A stretch of DNA of 64,000 nt from Elysia chlorotica (Eukaryota; Mollusca; Gastropoda; Plakobranchidae): positions 721,048 through 785,047 of the forward strand of contig RQTK01000110.1 in assembly GCA_003991915.1 (NCBI GenBank), in the 5' to 3' direction. The position numbers were made by a program, and so were the translations under genes. Below are positions 25,071-36,268 of the stretch, piece after piece. A model generated the notes under the pieces. It was not told where the DNA came from and searched no databases. It saw only the letters and a program-made list of their open reading frames with translations. How positions within the stretch are numbered: the first letter of the stretch is position 1; every line of letters starts with the position of its first letter.

Positions 25071-25577
25071 CCAAGCCAGAATCTAGGCTCGCGTGTATGT
25101 GCGAAGAGCGATTCCCCGCTGACCGGTGACCTTTGATCCTGGCATCACATGCTTCGGCTGGCATCTGTGTTGCTTGGGCAAGATATACCAGGATCGACAA
25201 CTTTGTCTTATGATACTGTCGACCCACGCTTGGTTTAGCTTGGTGTAGCCGTACACTTAGCCTGAGAAGCCTTCGTGAGGGTGATACGGTGAGACTAAGG
25301 TAACGGATGGGGTCTTAGAACTGGCATCTTCAGATTGATGGGTGCAGGCAGGCGAAGATGGAGGTACTGGGACGATGGAAGAATAATAATACATGTATAT
25401 AACATTGTAGGAAGGTGAGGTAGCACTCGAATCGGTGCAGCATATCAAAATGATAAATCCGTTGATTTTAGTTTAGATCTGTTAAAGCGTGGTTATAGAT
25501 TTAATCGATCAGTGGAGGAAAGGCTAATAATTGTAAAAAAAAAATTTAAGACAGAGAGGCCGAAATAGAAATAAACA
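25069..25577. other. no gene seen
   Basis: Unique-looking sequence of moderate GC; nothing recognised. Confidence 0.5.
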
Positions 25578-25583
25578 GAGAGG

Positions 25584-25631
<48 letters not shown>

Positions 25632-25770
25632 CAGGAACAATAGGCGGAATAAGAGACTGAATCATGAGATAGCAAAAAGAGACAGAAAGACAGATACATA
25701 CCCGGTATGAGATAACCAGAAACAGAGACAGACAGAGGGGGAGATAGGCAGAGGCAGAGACAGATTTAAC
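25578..25770. repeat. (GA)n microsatellite with degenerate purine flank
   Basis: Perfect GA core at about 25598-25630, followed by CAGA-rich purine sequence. Confidence 0.93.
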
Positions 25771-25800
25771 TGTCAAGAAAAAATAAAAAAGTCAAACTCA

Positions 25801-25998
25801 ACCAGGAGTTAGTGATGTTGGGTTATCACGCAGAAAGACATGAAGATTAGACAGGAGGTAAACAGAAAAACATTCTGTGACGAAGGAAAAGAGGGAAAAC
25901 CAGAAGTTAGTGATGTTGGGTTATCACGCAGAAAGACATGAAGATTAGACAGGAGGTAAACAGAAAAACATTCTGTGACGAAGGAAAAGAGGGAAAAA
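25801..25998. repeat. tandem duplication, unit 98 bp, two nearly identical copies
   Basis: AGTGATGTTGGGTTATCACG occurs at 25811 and 25909, and the whole 98-bp unit repeats with about one mismatch. The apparent protein repeats across it are not supported as coding. Confidence 0.95.
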
Positions 25999-26084
25999 TA
26001 ATGTAAGTTTATGTGCAAAGAAAAATGTAGGTTCAACCCACAAGTTGATATTAATAGAAATATGTGGTTCAACCTTATGATGCA

Positions 26085-26210
26085 TGCAAGTCGTAGTATG
26101 TACGACATAGTGGTAAGCATACAACTCGTCTTAAGATGTGCGAATAAGAATTCCTTAGACGAGTTGTAAGCTTACCACGCGCGGCTGTATTACTTACGAC
26201 CATAGATCTA
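26085..26210. repeat. fold-back (hairpin) element, copy 2, best preserved
   Basis: Left arm 26110-26135 (GTGGTAAGCATACAACTCGT then CTTAAG) pairs with right arm 26154-26178 (CTTAGACGAGTTGTAAGCTT then ACCAC). There is one mismatch, one bulge and an 18-base loop. The outer flank TACTTACGACCATAG resembles the other two copies. It could be a small palindromic MITE; no target-site duplication was confirmed. Confidence 0.75.
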
Positions 26211-26446
26211 TATGGTTTTATCTAATCAAAGGTGCTGCGCTTGTGCTTCTCATTTTTCACCTGACTAGACAGGCGTGTGTGTTATATAACGCCTTGAAAC
26301 AGATGTGGTACACCGAAGCAGCCGAAATACACCTTGATGCTAGTACCTTTGCGACTCTTTTTCTTTAACCACAAATTGTGGAATCTTGAGGTATAATGTT
26401 ATTTGCAATTACTATAAAAGTAAATTAAGCAATAGCGGTCTAACAG
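26211..26446. other. no gene seen
   Basis: Short unique-looking spacer. Confidence 0.5.
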
Positions 26447-26467
26447 AAGAAAAAGAAGAAGAAGAAG

Positions 26468-26532
<65 letters not shown>
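26447..26532. repeat. (GAA)n-(AAC)n microsatellite
   Basis: A few GAA triplets followed by about 22 AAC triplets. It directly precedes a SINE fragment. Confidence 0.96.
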
Positions 26533-26544
26533 GTTTTGTTATTT

Positions 26545-26690
26545 GCTTGATGAAAGTGTAATGTCACCGGCTGAGACAAACTACTGGGAGGTATCCCTGC
26601 ACTGTACATGCAAACTTTCCATACGTTAGCCCAAAGTACGTGTACGCCTATAGCCTTGCTGCTGACGGTGGACGTTTATAAACGAACTCA
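26545..26690 (+). mobile_element. SINE fragment, headless
   Basis: GTAATGTCACCGGCTGAGACA, GGTATCCCTGCACTGTAC and a final GCTGACGGTGGACGTTTATA match body and 3' end of the family with an internal deletion. No tRNA-like head. Confidence 0.75.
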
Positions 26691-27480
26691 CCATCTCTCA
26701 CCATCCCTTTGGCTTTTTGGAATTTGCGGGAGAAAAAAACCGTCTCTGTGCAATCTTCTACATGCGTGGATCCAGCGAAGGCTCTGTGATATAGTACTCT
26801 TGATTGGAAAACACATCTCGGAGTAGTATGAGATCTCAAGAGGCAGGCCGGAAAATCATAAAAACTCAAATTTGCCAAAGAGCAACGCAGTATGCTTGAA
26901 GTTGAATTACAATTCATATTTTAAAGGGCTTATCGTCAAACGTGTAGGAAGTGCTAACTGATCAATCTACCTTGAGTCATCTGGGACTAACAGATGTTTT
27001 AATACTTTGGAAACGGCTATGAAACGCCATATCTCAGATAGAAACGTTTGATTTATCCAGAAGATTATAGTATAAACTAGTATAAACAGTGAGTCATAAA
27101 AGAAAATAAGCGCAATGTGGGAAAAAAAGATGTTAATTTATTTCGCAAAAACTTAGGATGAAGAGACGGTACTGTGGATAAAACCCTGTAACGCAGTTGC
27201 GTTTCCAAGACAAATTAGAGATTGGCGCTGATTTAAAAAATGTAAGCATCATACATAAATATCATAATACACTTACACGTATAATGCATTAACGAATCCG
27301 ATCGGAAGTGATGGGAGGTGTTGGATGGGTTAAACGTCCATGTAACGAAAAGTGCCAATCCGCCAAGGGATTCTGCGAATGTCTGAATTTCATACGATTG
27401 TTGATTTTTATTCAGACAAGTTTATTTTAACCAAAGTGAAAATACAGAACCTCCAGATTCGTCTCAGTCTCTTATTTCAT
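26691..27480. other. no gene seen
   Basis: AT-rich unique-looking sequence; overlapping short frames on opposite strands near 26650-26920 are not convincing. Confidence 0.55.
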
Positions 27481-27490
27481 ATTGTTGTCC

Positions 27491-27504
27491 ATCCCTCTCT
27501 CTCG

Positions 27505-27556
<52 letters not shown>

Positions 27557-27571
27557 CACACACACACACAT
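27491..27571. repeat. (CT)n-(CA)n microsatellite
   Basis: CT array followed directly by about eight CA units. Confidence 0.95.
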
Positions 27572-27811
27572 TCTTTATACCATTGTATAAAGCTCAAGTA
27601 TATACATTTGTCCTCTGTTGTCTACCTTTTTTACGCCGATCAATATGTATTTCATAATGTTTTTGTTTAAAATCTTACTATCTATATCCTTATCATTTAC
27701 CTCATTTACTGATTTATCTACCCTTCCCAAAATCATTTTTCCCCATCTTCCTCTGTCGATTGTAATCATAACGTCTATAATAAGCTTTTTCTAAACTAAC
27801 AGTTTCTCTCA

Positions 27812-27815
27812 TTTA

Positions 27816-27874
<59 letters not shown>
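27812..27874. repeat. (CT)n microsatellite
   Basis: Clean CT array. Confidence 0.96.
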
Positions 27875-27877
<3 letters not shown>

Positions 27878-29014
27878 CTACACTTTTATCTCCAGCTCTA
27901 AACTGCTTATCATGATATGCGTCCGTAACTGAACAAATCAATCAATCCAGATGTCTCGTGTAAGTTCCCCTCAGCGGTGCTTACTTATAAGATCTACGAG
28001 TGTAAAGTGGCCACAATATCGAGCAAGAAACTGTCCCATGCCAAGCAATTCAATATTACACCTTCTTTTTACCCAGTAATTAGGCAAACGTTTCTAGATA
28101 TGCACAATAAGGAAATAGGATATATACTAGGTCTTATTTAACTTTTGATTTCTTCTCTTACTCTCTCTCTCTCTTTATTTCTCTCTCCATGCCTTCTTTC
28201 CATCCACACTCTCTGAAACAACTGGTATAATGACTGATGCCGTCCAAGGTCCAGCATTTTCATACTTTGCACCAGTGCTGACACAAAGACAAGATGAACG
28301 ACAATGGACCCCGTCATACATACACAAACGCTTTGGTACCTCCCAAACATTGTGTCTCATCATATTCTGTATGTTGCCTTATTCAGAAGAAATATGATGG
28401 AATGAAACCATACGCTCTCGTATAATTAAAAAGAAGTCTTTAACGAGATTGATTCTTTTAAAAATCGATTTTTCCTGAAAACTGTGCTAGAATAATGTAC
28501 ATTGCTAATTCACCACAAGATAGCAATAAGCCATCATTAGGAGGGTCGTAAATAATTTTGGAATGAAAAGTATTTATGAAATAATATGTGGAGTTTCTCA
28601 TCAGGGGCAAAAAAAAAACAATACGACCGATGTCAACATAATTTTACACTTCAATTAGCATTGTGGCTTCTTCATGTATTTACATTAACGTGAGTATGTT
28701 ATGAATGCTCAGAGAAGGTTTATATTTTAAGAATCAATACTTGGAGGTGTAAATTGCCTATTGACAAGTATGGCGTAATATCCAGACTGTTTTGTTAAAG
28801 TCCAACGTCATAATAGACGAAGTGCGAAACATAGAGTATTTGTGCTAGCTTTTGGACATACATGACTCTAGGCTGTATAATACATGTAAAATCAGGAGCT
28901 CAGGAGCTGGGACGAAACGAGGCATGGCGTTCGGTAGTCCAGTATGTAGCTCGTACAGCTTCTTTTCTAATATTCTCCAGTTCGAATACCAACCAGGCTA
29001 TCCATATTTTCCCT
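27875..29014. other. no gene seen
   Basis: AT-rich sequence. Around 28890-28990 a possible decayed SINE head (CAGTTCGAATACC near 28980) may belong to the following fragment. Confidence 0.5.
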
Positions 29015-29135
29015 CTGATTTTAGTATAATCTGACTAATGTAGACAGGAGCTATGATATCCCCGCTTAGTCTCTGTGTGGCAAAACTGAAAAACTGTCAA
29101 ACTTAATTGTTAGGACCCGTCGTCAAACATGATAA
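29015..29135 (+). mobile_element. SINE body fragment, decayed
   Basis: GTATAATCTGACTAATGTAG, ATGATATCCCCGC and TCTCTGTGTGGCAAAACTGA match the family body in forward orientation with many changes. Confidence 0.8.
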
Positions 29136-29191
29136 TCCTTGGAGATCTAAATGATCTTATAGGGAGCAGTCTCGTCAGTGAGCTGGTTGGC

Positions 29192-29447
29192 GGTTGAGTT
29201 GGTTGGTCCCATACCGTCCAACGTTAGCACTATAGTTTGAATCTATATTATGAACGGGTTCCTATACATAAGTCTGATAATTTTACGGGGATACCATGAC
29301 ATCTGTCTCAGTCAGTCACATTCTACTGACATCGATTTAAACAATAGGGAATGAAATCAAACAAATTATTTTTTTTATCAGTCGAGGGTTTTAAACCAGA
29401 TACCTCCTTATTCAGAAACCAACTCTCTACCACTCTAGACAGAAAGC
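29192..29447 (-). mobile_element. tRNA-derived SINE, head type B, diverged
   Basis: Starts with GGTTGAGTTGGTT and CCGTCCAACGTTAGCACTAT (the element's 3' end), runs through GGGGATACCATGACATCTGT, and ends in a tRNA-like head whose minus-strand reading gives GTGGTAGAGAGTTGGTTTCT. Confidence 0.88.
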
Positions 29448-29956
29448 GTTGGGTATAAATCACAGTAAAAATGTGTGTCCAATCACGTAAGAAAGCTAGA
29501 CGCTATTAATGAACCGATTCGGGCCATAACAATGGCTGTATTTAGGGATTCACAGAAGTGTAAAAATAGAACACCAAGAGCTTTATGCAAAAATGGTTTC
29601 ATTGTTCCAAGCAAATAGGCCTACTATATAGAAACCCCGTTTATCCTCCTCCTTTCTCTATGTCTACCGAGATAAGTCCACAACGAAGAGAGAACTGTAC
29701 ATAAATCGAATAAGAAAAGTATGATATATTATACACAATAAAAAGTATGACGCAGAACAAATTAATCTTGCATGGTTTTTTATGGTAACTTTTTCTTCTT
29801 CTGTTCCTCTTAAGAGTTGTCCTCCTATGTCTATATATTGATTCAAATGTTCTATTTCTTTTCTTTTCTAACATAGACTGGTTTTTCTTTTGTTTTTTGT
29901 TTTGTTTTGTTTTTTTTGTTTTTTTTTTCAATAAAGTTATTTTTTTTATTTTGTAA
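29448..29956. other. no gene seen
   Basis: AT-rich, with GTTTT-type low-complexity sequence near 29890-29950. Confidence 0.55.
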
Positions 29957-30016
29957 TCAATCATCATGATTATCGTCGCCATCATCACCACCATCATCAC
30001 CATCATAGTGATCATA

Positions 30017-30084
<68 letters not shown>

Positions 30085-30128
30085 TATCATCATCATTGTC
30101 GTCATCATCATCATCTTCATCAGCAGCA
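29957..30128. repeat. (CAT)n microsatellite
   Basis: CATC/CACCAT lead-in, then a long CAT array (about 30018-30082) and degenerate end. Poly-Asp, Ile, His and Met frames across it are translations of the repeat. Confidence 0.96.
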
Positions 30129-31611
30129 GCATTGTTATAAGCATTATTATTAACATTCATTATTACTGATGAGTTTAATTGAATGCATGTCACGAGACAA
30201 GCGTTTTCATCATGTAAGTATTCGCTCAAAGTTCATAATAAAATCTATGATTCTCTTTTGATGCAAACATTTGACTATCACCCGGCAGCAGCTGCATTAT
30301 TATTAACCAACAGAGAAAATCGTGTAACAAACAAAGTCTTACTGCTTTTTTCAATTTACACGCAAGTTATAAAAATTATTATATGCTATCAGGCCTTCAA
30401 TTTCTGCAGTTTATCACACGTTCGCATTCTGATTGAAAACAAACATCTGCCTTTCACACCTAACAACTGTTGTTACCCAAAAAGAAGAAAATATTGTAAC
30501 AAACATTGGCGCCCAGATTTATCTTTGCGTTTTACTATCTGATCTAAAAACCGCTATAATTTATGTATACAATACGCCTATAATTATGAAGTTTATATAC
30601 ACTGCATTATAGGCTCGTAATTGAATGCAAATTAAATTTTTTTTCCAGTGTACATGAAAATTATAATAATTAATAGATGTCACACAGGCCTTCATTCTTC
30701 GATGAAATTTAGACAAAATAATGTCGAAGCCCTAGTCAGTATTAGACATATAATCGATATGCATAGAATAAAAAAGGAGTAGTACTGAGAAAAAAACACA
30801 ATTCAATCCACGTAAGCCCTACTCTACGATTGGCTTTACGTCCTCTACAAATTCCCGAAAAAAATCCTGAAACGGAGACGACAGTTTTGTCCCTAGAACC
30901 GAATGTTGCACTAGTTAAGAATCGAACTGTCAACCTCTTGCTCGTTGGTTTAGTGCTCTGTTTACCCAATTATCTAGCTCGTAAACGGACTTTTGTCCTA
31001 AAATTATACAGGCTAGAGAATTGTTGTTTTTTTTTTTTTACAAAATTAGCATAACCGTTTATTTCAAAATCTTTTACAGCGATTATTTGAAATTCAGTCG
31101 TGTGCAACCGGATACATGTATTTTTTGGTCTAAATAATTATAACAGCATTGTTTACTCTCTTTGTGCTAAAGATTGAGAAGAGAAAAAAAGTTATCGTTG
31201 TTGACTGTTAACATAAAAGAAAAAAATGCGCAGCTCAGGAATTTTTTAATGTGTATCAAAAGGTATGCTGCATGTGTACATCGCCAGTATATAAACCATT
31301 CATTTTGGGATAAGTAGAAATTACTTCACCATGTTGTTGGGAGAGAAATAAAAGAGGGAATATATAAAGTCGTTGTAAACGTGGCTATGGTGAAATGTAA
31401 ACGGTCATTGAAGCAGCACTCTGTTCTAGAGTAGAAGGTCGCCCCTGGCTCTTAACTCTTTAAAAAAATCTGCAACACGAACTTGTGCGCTTAAGTAAAA
31501 TAAACCTTTAAAATGCCAAAACTGTTAAGCCAGATTCACTTGTTTCTAATTGGTTTTTCTTCGTTTGTTTGTTTTCTGTTTTGAGGCGACGTTATTTGTT
31601 TATTTGATGCT
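30129..31611. other. no gene seen; AT-rich
   Basis: About 1.5 kb of AT-rich unique-looking sequence; no supported frame. Confidence 0.6.
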
Positions 31612-31872
31612 TTTTTATCGTCCAACGTCAACATTTCATAGGATATATTGTGGACGGGTTCCAAAACTAACATATGTCAAGTTTTTAAGTGCTGTCACAC
31701 AGAGATAGTGCGGGGATAGCATGACTCCTGTCTCAGCCGATCACATTATACCGACATTCAACCAACCAGTGAGAATGAAATCGGACAAATATAATTTTCA
31801 TCGATCATAGGTTTCGAAGCAGGGACCTCCCGATTGGGATACCAGCACTTTACCACTTGCGATAGCTCTTCC
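31612..31872 (-). mobile_element. tRNA-derived SINE, head type B, diverged
   Basis: CGTCCAACGTCAACAT, TATATTGTGGACGGGTTCC, GCATGACTCCTGTCTCAGCC and ACATTATACCGACAT mark the reversed body. The head on the minus strand reads CAAGTGGTAAAGTGCTGGTA then GGGAGGTCCC. Confidence 0.9.
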
Positions 31873-32114
31873 CTCTTTTTAAGCGTCATTTATCGCCTTA
31901 TTGACAACACAGGCTTATCTTACTTTCCTGAACAGCAATAAAACAATCATATTTCATGAAACGTAAGACAAACTTTTACGACTGTCTTTAAGAACCAATT
32001 AGAAATGTGTGACATATAACTTTCATTGTGACGAGTGTACAATAATTTTATTATTCAACAAGACAGACTCTCACGTAGTGATACAACTCACCAGTGGAAA
32101 ACTACCAGGTTACG

Positions 32115-32380
32115 CTTCACGTGGGTTGAGTTGAGTTGAGTTGGTTTAACGTCCAACATCAGCACTGATAAGACTATATTGTGGACGAGCACCAAGACTG
32201 ACGTCTGACAATTGTATGTGCTGCGACACACGAGACAGGGTGGGGTGCCATGACTCCTGTCTCAGCCAGTCATTGACCCAACCAGTAGAGAGCGAAATCG
32301 CCAGGGCTCGAACCCGGACCTTTTGCGTCGGAAGCCGATGTTTTACCCCAGGGCCACCGCGCCCCTCACACTTCAAGTGG
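32115..32380 (-). mobile_element. complete tRNA-derived SINE, head type A, with target-site duplication
   Basis: CTTCACGTGG (32115-32124) and CTTCAAGTGG (32371-32380) form a 10-bp target-site duplication with one mismatch, fixing the element to 32125-32370. On the minus strand the head GGGCGCGGTGGCCCTGGGGT with CATCGGCTTCCGACGCAAAA and B box GGGTTCGAGCCC leads into the body. It ends in GTTAAACCAACTCAACTCA, a (CAACT)n tail. Confidence 0.94.
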
Positions 32381-32647
32381 ACCGCTCCAGTTTGTGTAAA
32401 CAGATAGAAGCGAGACTCTTTAGCACCGAGTTTGATCCTCAGAGAGCATGCACAGCCGCCGGGTCATGTGGGTAGCGTCTGTTTTGGTTTACCTTACCTG
32501 TACAGTAACTCAGTGTAATGTCATTGACTGGGTGTGGGGAAAGGCCAGCATAGAACTAGAGATTCGTCGGCTTGGATCTACTTCGTTCTATCTCCTTCTT
32601 ACTTCCAATGGAGTTAGAGCAATAAAGTACTGAGCCGCCGAGATGTT
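32381..32647. other. no supported gene
   Basis: A short open frame from an ATG at 32448 begins with a signal-peptide-like hydrophobic stretch (MWVASVLVYLTCTVTQC after six residues) and ends at 32633. No homology, splice signal or codon evidence supports it. Confidence 0.4.
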
Positions 32648-33060
32648 CTAATACCCAAATCGTTACAGCGCCATGTATTGGCAATACCTGTGGGAGGATC
32701 GTATGTGTACAGAGATAGTTGTAGGTTAAGACGTATAATTCTAAGGAGTTAACTTTCGATATGTCCAATATCTAGGAAGAATAGTTTAACTATAATTATA
32801 CTAATACCAAAATAGTTACAGCGCCATGTATTGGCAATACCTGTGGGAGGATCGTATGTGTACAGAGATAGTTGTAGGTTAAGACGTATAACTCTAAGGA
32901 GTTAACTTTCGATATGTCCAATATCTAGGAAGAATAGTTTAACTATAATTATACTAATACCAAAATAGTTAAAGCGCCATGTATTGACAATGCCATGGAA
33001 GAATCGCATAGGGACGGAGATGGTTGGAGGCCGAGACGTATAATTATAAGGGGTTAATTT
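32648..33060. repeat. 153-bp tandem repeat, 2.7 copies
   Basis: Units start at 32648, 32801 and 32954, each with CTAATACC, GCGCCATGTATTG, then GAGATAGTTGTAGG or its variant. Copies 1 and 2 are nearly identical; copy 3 is clearly diverged and cut short, so the array grew in at least two steps. Confidence 0.95.
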
Positions 33061-33159
33061 TCTATATTTACCAACGACTAATGATTTGTATGTAGTTTGT
33101 CTACATATCGGTCTGGCACGCTGCCACTATTATTAGAGGCCTTGTGACAAGGGTACTGA

Positions 33160-33300
33160 TAGCCAAAACAAAGACGATAGTTAAGGGAATCTGCACCGGT
33201 GTCCAACCATAGCTCTATCCTTAACTGATCGGAGCCAATGAGCGGCATGCCTAACGGGCGTCATTATGCAATCAGTTATTACCATGGAGATCGCAACGCT
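33160..33300 (-). repeat. dispersed repeat R1, copy 2
   Basis: Reverse of the 11.1-kb copy. Shared blocks in order: GGGAATCTGCACCGGTGTCC, AACCATAGCTCTATC, CGGAGCCAATGAGCG and ATTATGCAATC. Confidence 0.65.
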
Positions 33301-34843
33301 TGTACTCTATGACAGTGGCCACACCAGATCCTATGCTCCCAGGCTTCCTCACCCCAAGACATTTCGCTTGTGTTGATTTTAGAGGAAGCGCTCACATTGC
33401 CCGAGACGTGCATTCGGCAGACGGGTGACATTTTCCGCACATCATAACAGGTGTATTGATCAGGACAACACTGCCTCCCTGGCGCACACGTCCAAGGTGT
33501 GTGTTTTGATGGGTGTGAATCGAGTGAATCTACGTCTTGTTTCGACTGGAACTCTTTTAAGAAAAAACACTGGGATCTTCCTTGTTTATTCCTTTACTCA
33601 TTTGTAAGACATCCAATGGCCAAGCCATTAAATACCCGATGTACAGGAGGGAGGAGAGGAGATTGAAAAAGTCTTCTATTTAATGAAGAGCATTTCATTA
33701 TTATAAACATAATAGTATACTATTGGTGGAAATGTTTGGAAAAAAATGTTTTCTCCATACACAGATTTTAATTGACTTTTATCAGACATTATAATGTAAG
33801 AATGTTTAATTGAGTGCGTCGCACATTGTTGAAAAAGACATTTGTTAAACGGTTGAATGTTTGTAACTGTTTCATTATTGATTGCGTAGTGTTTCCTATT
33901 TCTTTTCTTATCAGTGGACATATCATACAAAAGAGATTAAGACAATGATATCAATCTGTAACATGTGTTTTTAAAGGAATCACATTATGTAAAATCTTTG
34001 CCTTACTGATCTATCCGAAAAATGTTCAAGTGGTCGAAAAATTTGAATCCACTATCGGCTACCCGCATGGATTGTATCAAAGGTTAAGAAAATAATTATT
34101 GACCTTATTTGTGTCGGCGTATCAGCGAGTTTTGTTTCCAAATCTTAACAGTCTGGAGGCAAATTTAGACTATTTAAAGGAGTAATATACTAATTGCTCT
34201 AGTGGCTTCTAAAACTTTAATTAGATTGACTTCCCCTGAATTTCTTGAAGAATCATAAATGAGGATACGTCTGCATCTGCAATCTATCTCTGAATACATT
34301 ATTGATAAGTCTTTTTAAGCTTTGCGGGTGAGGCATTCTTGCTGTTGAGACTATTTATTGTTCCTCTCCATACTTGCATTATATATGTGGGAACTTTTAT
34401 TTTCTAGATCTTATTCTTAGATCTACAATTGTAATTTTAATATTTCTGAATATCATACTTTGTGCTACCCACGCTATGACTAGATACCTACACGAATAGT
34501 AACTTTTTCCACAAGATTAAAAAGTTGTTTTGGGACCGTTGAACAATAAACAACATCACGGACGGATAACATCTTAGCAGGCTTATGAATACAAAGATAA
34601 AGATATAACCGCATACACCTTGAATGTTTGCATATAATACAAATTTCCCCCTCTATAGTACAGGACTATAGTTTTCCCCATTTAAAACCAGATTTCGTGC
34701 CATAAACATTGCTCCATAACAAAATATAAACACTGAAAGTCTTGCCAAGCCAAGCATCTCTACACAGGAAGCCGAGGCAGATGCAAAACTAATCTTGGAA
34801 GATACCCAGGCAGGGAAAAGCAAGGCAGTAAAGCACCCTTCTT
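33301..34843. other. no gene seen
   Basis: About 1.5 kb of unique-looking AT-rich sequence. Confidence 0.6.
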
Positions 34844-34904
34844 AGGCTGTTGCTTCACAGGCACGGTACACAGGTAAACACTGCCAGGTAAGAATTATGC
34901 ACAC

Positions 34905-35375
34905 TGGGGTCTCCACTCACACTACAGGCTTCACGATCAACACTTAGAAACGGATGACTAATCGTGCCCATTAAGCATTGGGTTTTCTAATCGCTCATTG
35001 GCTCCGTAAGTCTGAAGCAGAGCTATGATTTGACGCCGGAGCAGATTCCCAGGGAGGGCGCAGTGGACCTGGGTAGAACATCGGCTTCCGATGCAAAAGG
35101 TCCGGGTTCGAGTCCTGGCAATTTCGCTCCCTACTGGTTAGGTCGGTGTCAGTTTAATGTGACCGGCTGAGACAGGAGTCATGGTATCCCCGCCCTGTCT
35201 CGTGTGTGGCAGCACATAAAATTGTCAGTCGTCAGTCTTGGGGCCCGTCCACAATTTACTATATAGTCAATATAGTGCTGATGTTGGACGATAAGAACAA
35301 AACAAACTGCAGATTCCCATACCGGTCGTCTTCGTTTTCGTTAAAGGACTCGTGATCGCAAGGCTTTTTGTTTCC
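34905..35375 (+). repeat. dispersed repeat R1, copy 3, split by a SINE
   Basis: AACGGATGACTAATCG, CTCATTGGCTCCGTAAGTCT and GAGCTATGATTTGACGCCGG match copy 1. The rest (ATACCGGTCGTCTTCGTTTTCG) resumes after the SINE at 35320. R1 is therefore older than this SINE insertion. Confidence 0.75.
35041..35319 (+). mobile_element. complete tRNA-derived SINE, head type A, nested in R1
   Basis: An 11-bp target-site duplication, GCAGATTCCCA, at 35041-35051 and 35309-35319 fixes the element to 35052-35308. The head has GGGCGCAGTGGACCTGGGTAG and TCGGCTTCCGATGCAAAAGG, and a perfect B box GGTTCGAGTCC near 35104. The body is the best in the window: GTGACCGGCTGAGACAGGAG, GGTATCCCCGCCCTGTCTCG, CAGCACATAAAATTGTCAG. 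The 3' end is GTTGGACGATAAGAACAAAA. Confidence 0.97.
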
Positions 35376-35482
35376 TTCTCAGGTACGGTACACAGGTAAA
35401 CACTCCAAGGCAGTATTCACAGTCGGGTATCCACACACATAACTCCCGGCCCGTGAGTAAATACTCACACCTGGATTGCCTC

Positions 35483-35528
35483 TCGCTGTGAACGGCTGTG
35501 AACGGCTGTGAGCGGCTGTGAACGGCTG
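35483..35528. repeat. 10-bp minisatellite, four copies
   Basis: GCTGTGAACG units repeat about four times, one with A to G. Confidence 0.9.
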
Positions 35529-35612
35529 AACGCCCGGGCCTGGTTCAACTCAACCGAGACCTGGGACGTATGATAACGAACGAGTTTTTGATGGGAGAGT
35601 GGTACTCAGGAC

Positions 35613-35850
35613 GCGGCGAACTGGTTAAAGTGGTAGAGCGTTAGTATCCATATCGGGAGGTCCGCGGTTCCAAACCCCAAATCGTTAAAAAGGTATTTGT
35701 CAGTTGCTATACCGTATTGGTTGGGTCGGTGTCATTATGGTGACCGGTTGAGATAGGTATCTATGTCTCCCCGCACATTCTCTGTGTGGTAGCACGTATA
35801 ATTGTCAGACGTTAGTTTTGGGGCCACAGTAAAGCCCATATGTTATTATA
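35613..35850 (+). mobile_element. tRNA-derived SINE, head type B
   Basis: The head CGAACTGGTTAAAGTGGTAG and AGCGTTAGTATCCATATCGG has a B-box-like GCGGTTCCAAACCC. The body continues with TTGGGTCGGTGTCATTATGG, TGACCGGTTGAGATAGG and CTCTGTGTGGTAGCACGTAT. The 3' end is damaged. Confidence 0.9.
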
Positions 35851-35942
35851 GAAATAAACAAACAAGCCTCTCTCTCTTTCACTCTATCTCTCTCTCTCTA
35901 TCTCTCTCTCTCTATGAACCAGCGTACTTGTTTCAACTTACC

Positions 35943-36268
35943 TTTAAGAACCAGTTTGGGCTAACATAGTACCCAAGAACTCTTTTCGCAAAGAGATCAG
36001 AAATAGGTTTGATTTCTTCTCATGAGAGTTGTTTGTTTGGTGCTTAGCCTCCAACGTCAGCATAATTGTATATATAGACTCTGCCACATGAGCCAGTTGG
36101 CCCCTCCGCGCCCCTGTACGTGTGAACGCGGGGGTCTGGATCAACCCAACCGGAACATGGACTCACAATTAAGAACAAGACTTAGTTTTGGTAGACATTT
36201 GGAAAAGTACTCACGAACTCTTTACACGAGCAAAGAGTTCAGAAACATGCTTGATCTCTTCTCGCCTA
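35943..36268. repeat. diverged local duplication around a deleted SINE
   Basis: Blocks AAGAACTC, AAAGAGATCAGAAATAGGTT and TGATTTCTTCTC at 35943-36026 recur as GAACTC, AAAGAGTTCAGAAACATGCT and TGATCTCTTCTC at 36168-36268. CTGGTTCAACTCAACC near 35541 also recurs as CTGGATCAACCCAACC near 36136. Confidence 0.6.
36033..36113 (-). mobile_element. SINE with internal deletion
   Basis: The 3' end (CCTCCAACGTCAGCATAATT) is joined directly to a type-B tRNA-like head (TCTGCCACATGAGCCAGTTGG), with most of the body missing. Confidence 0.7.

Larger units (their letters stand above)
34844..35448. repeat. 80-bp direct repeats flanking an R1 copy
   Basis: CACGGTACACAGGTAAACAC occurs near 34862, and with one change (TACGG) near 35384. 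Similarity extends on both sides (34844-34925 and 35360-35448), including a later CTCCACTCACAC / ATCCACACACAT block. The segment between holds R1 interrupted by a SINE. This could be an old tandem duplication or the ends of an unidentified element. Confidence 0.6.

Noticed and set aside
32448-32633. Small secreted-protein candidate with signal-like start
   Set aside because: Hydrophobic start only; no conserved residues, no splice signals, and it ends just before a tandem repeat.
34844-35448. Terminal repeats of a retroelement
   Set aside because: The 80-bp direct repeats are too short and diverged, there are no internal coding parts, and the R1 and SINE content explains the interior. No virus-like element was recognised anywhere in the window.
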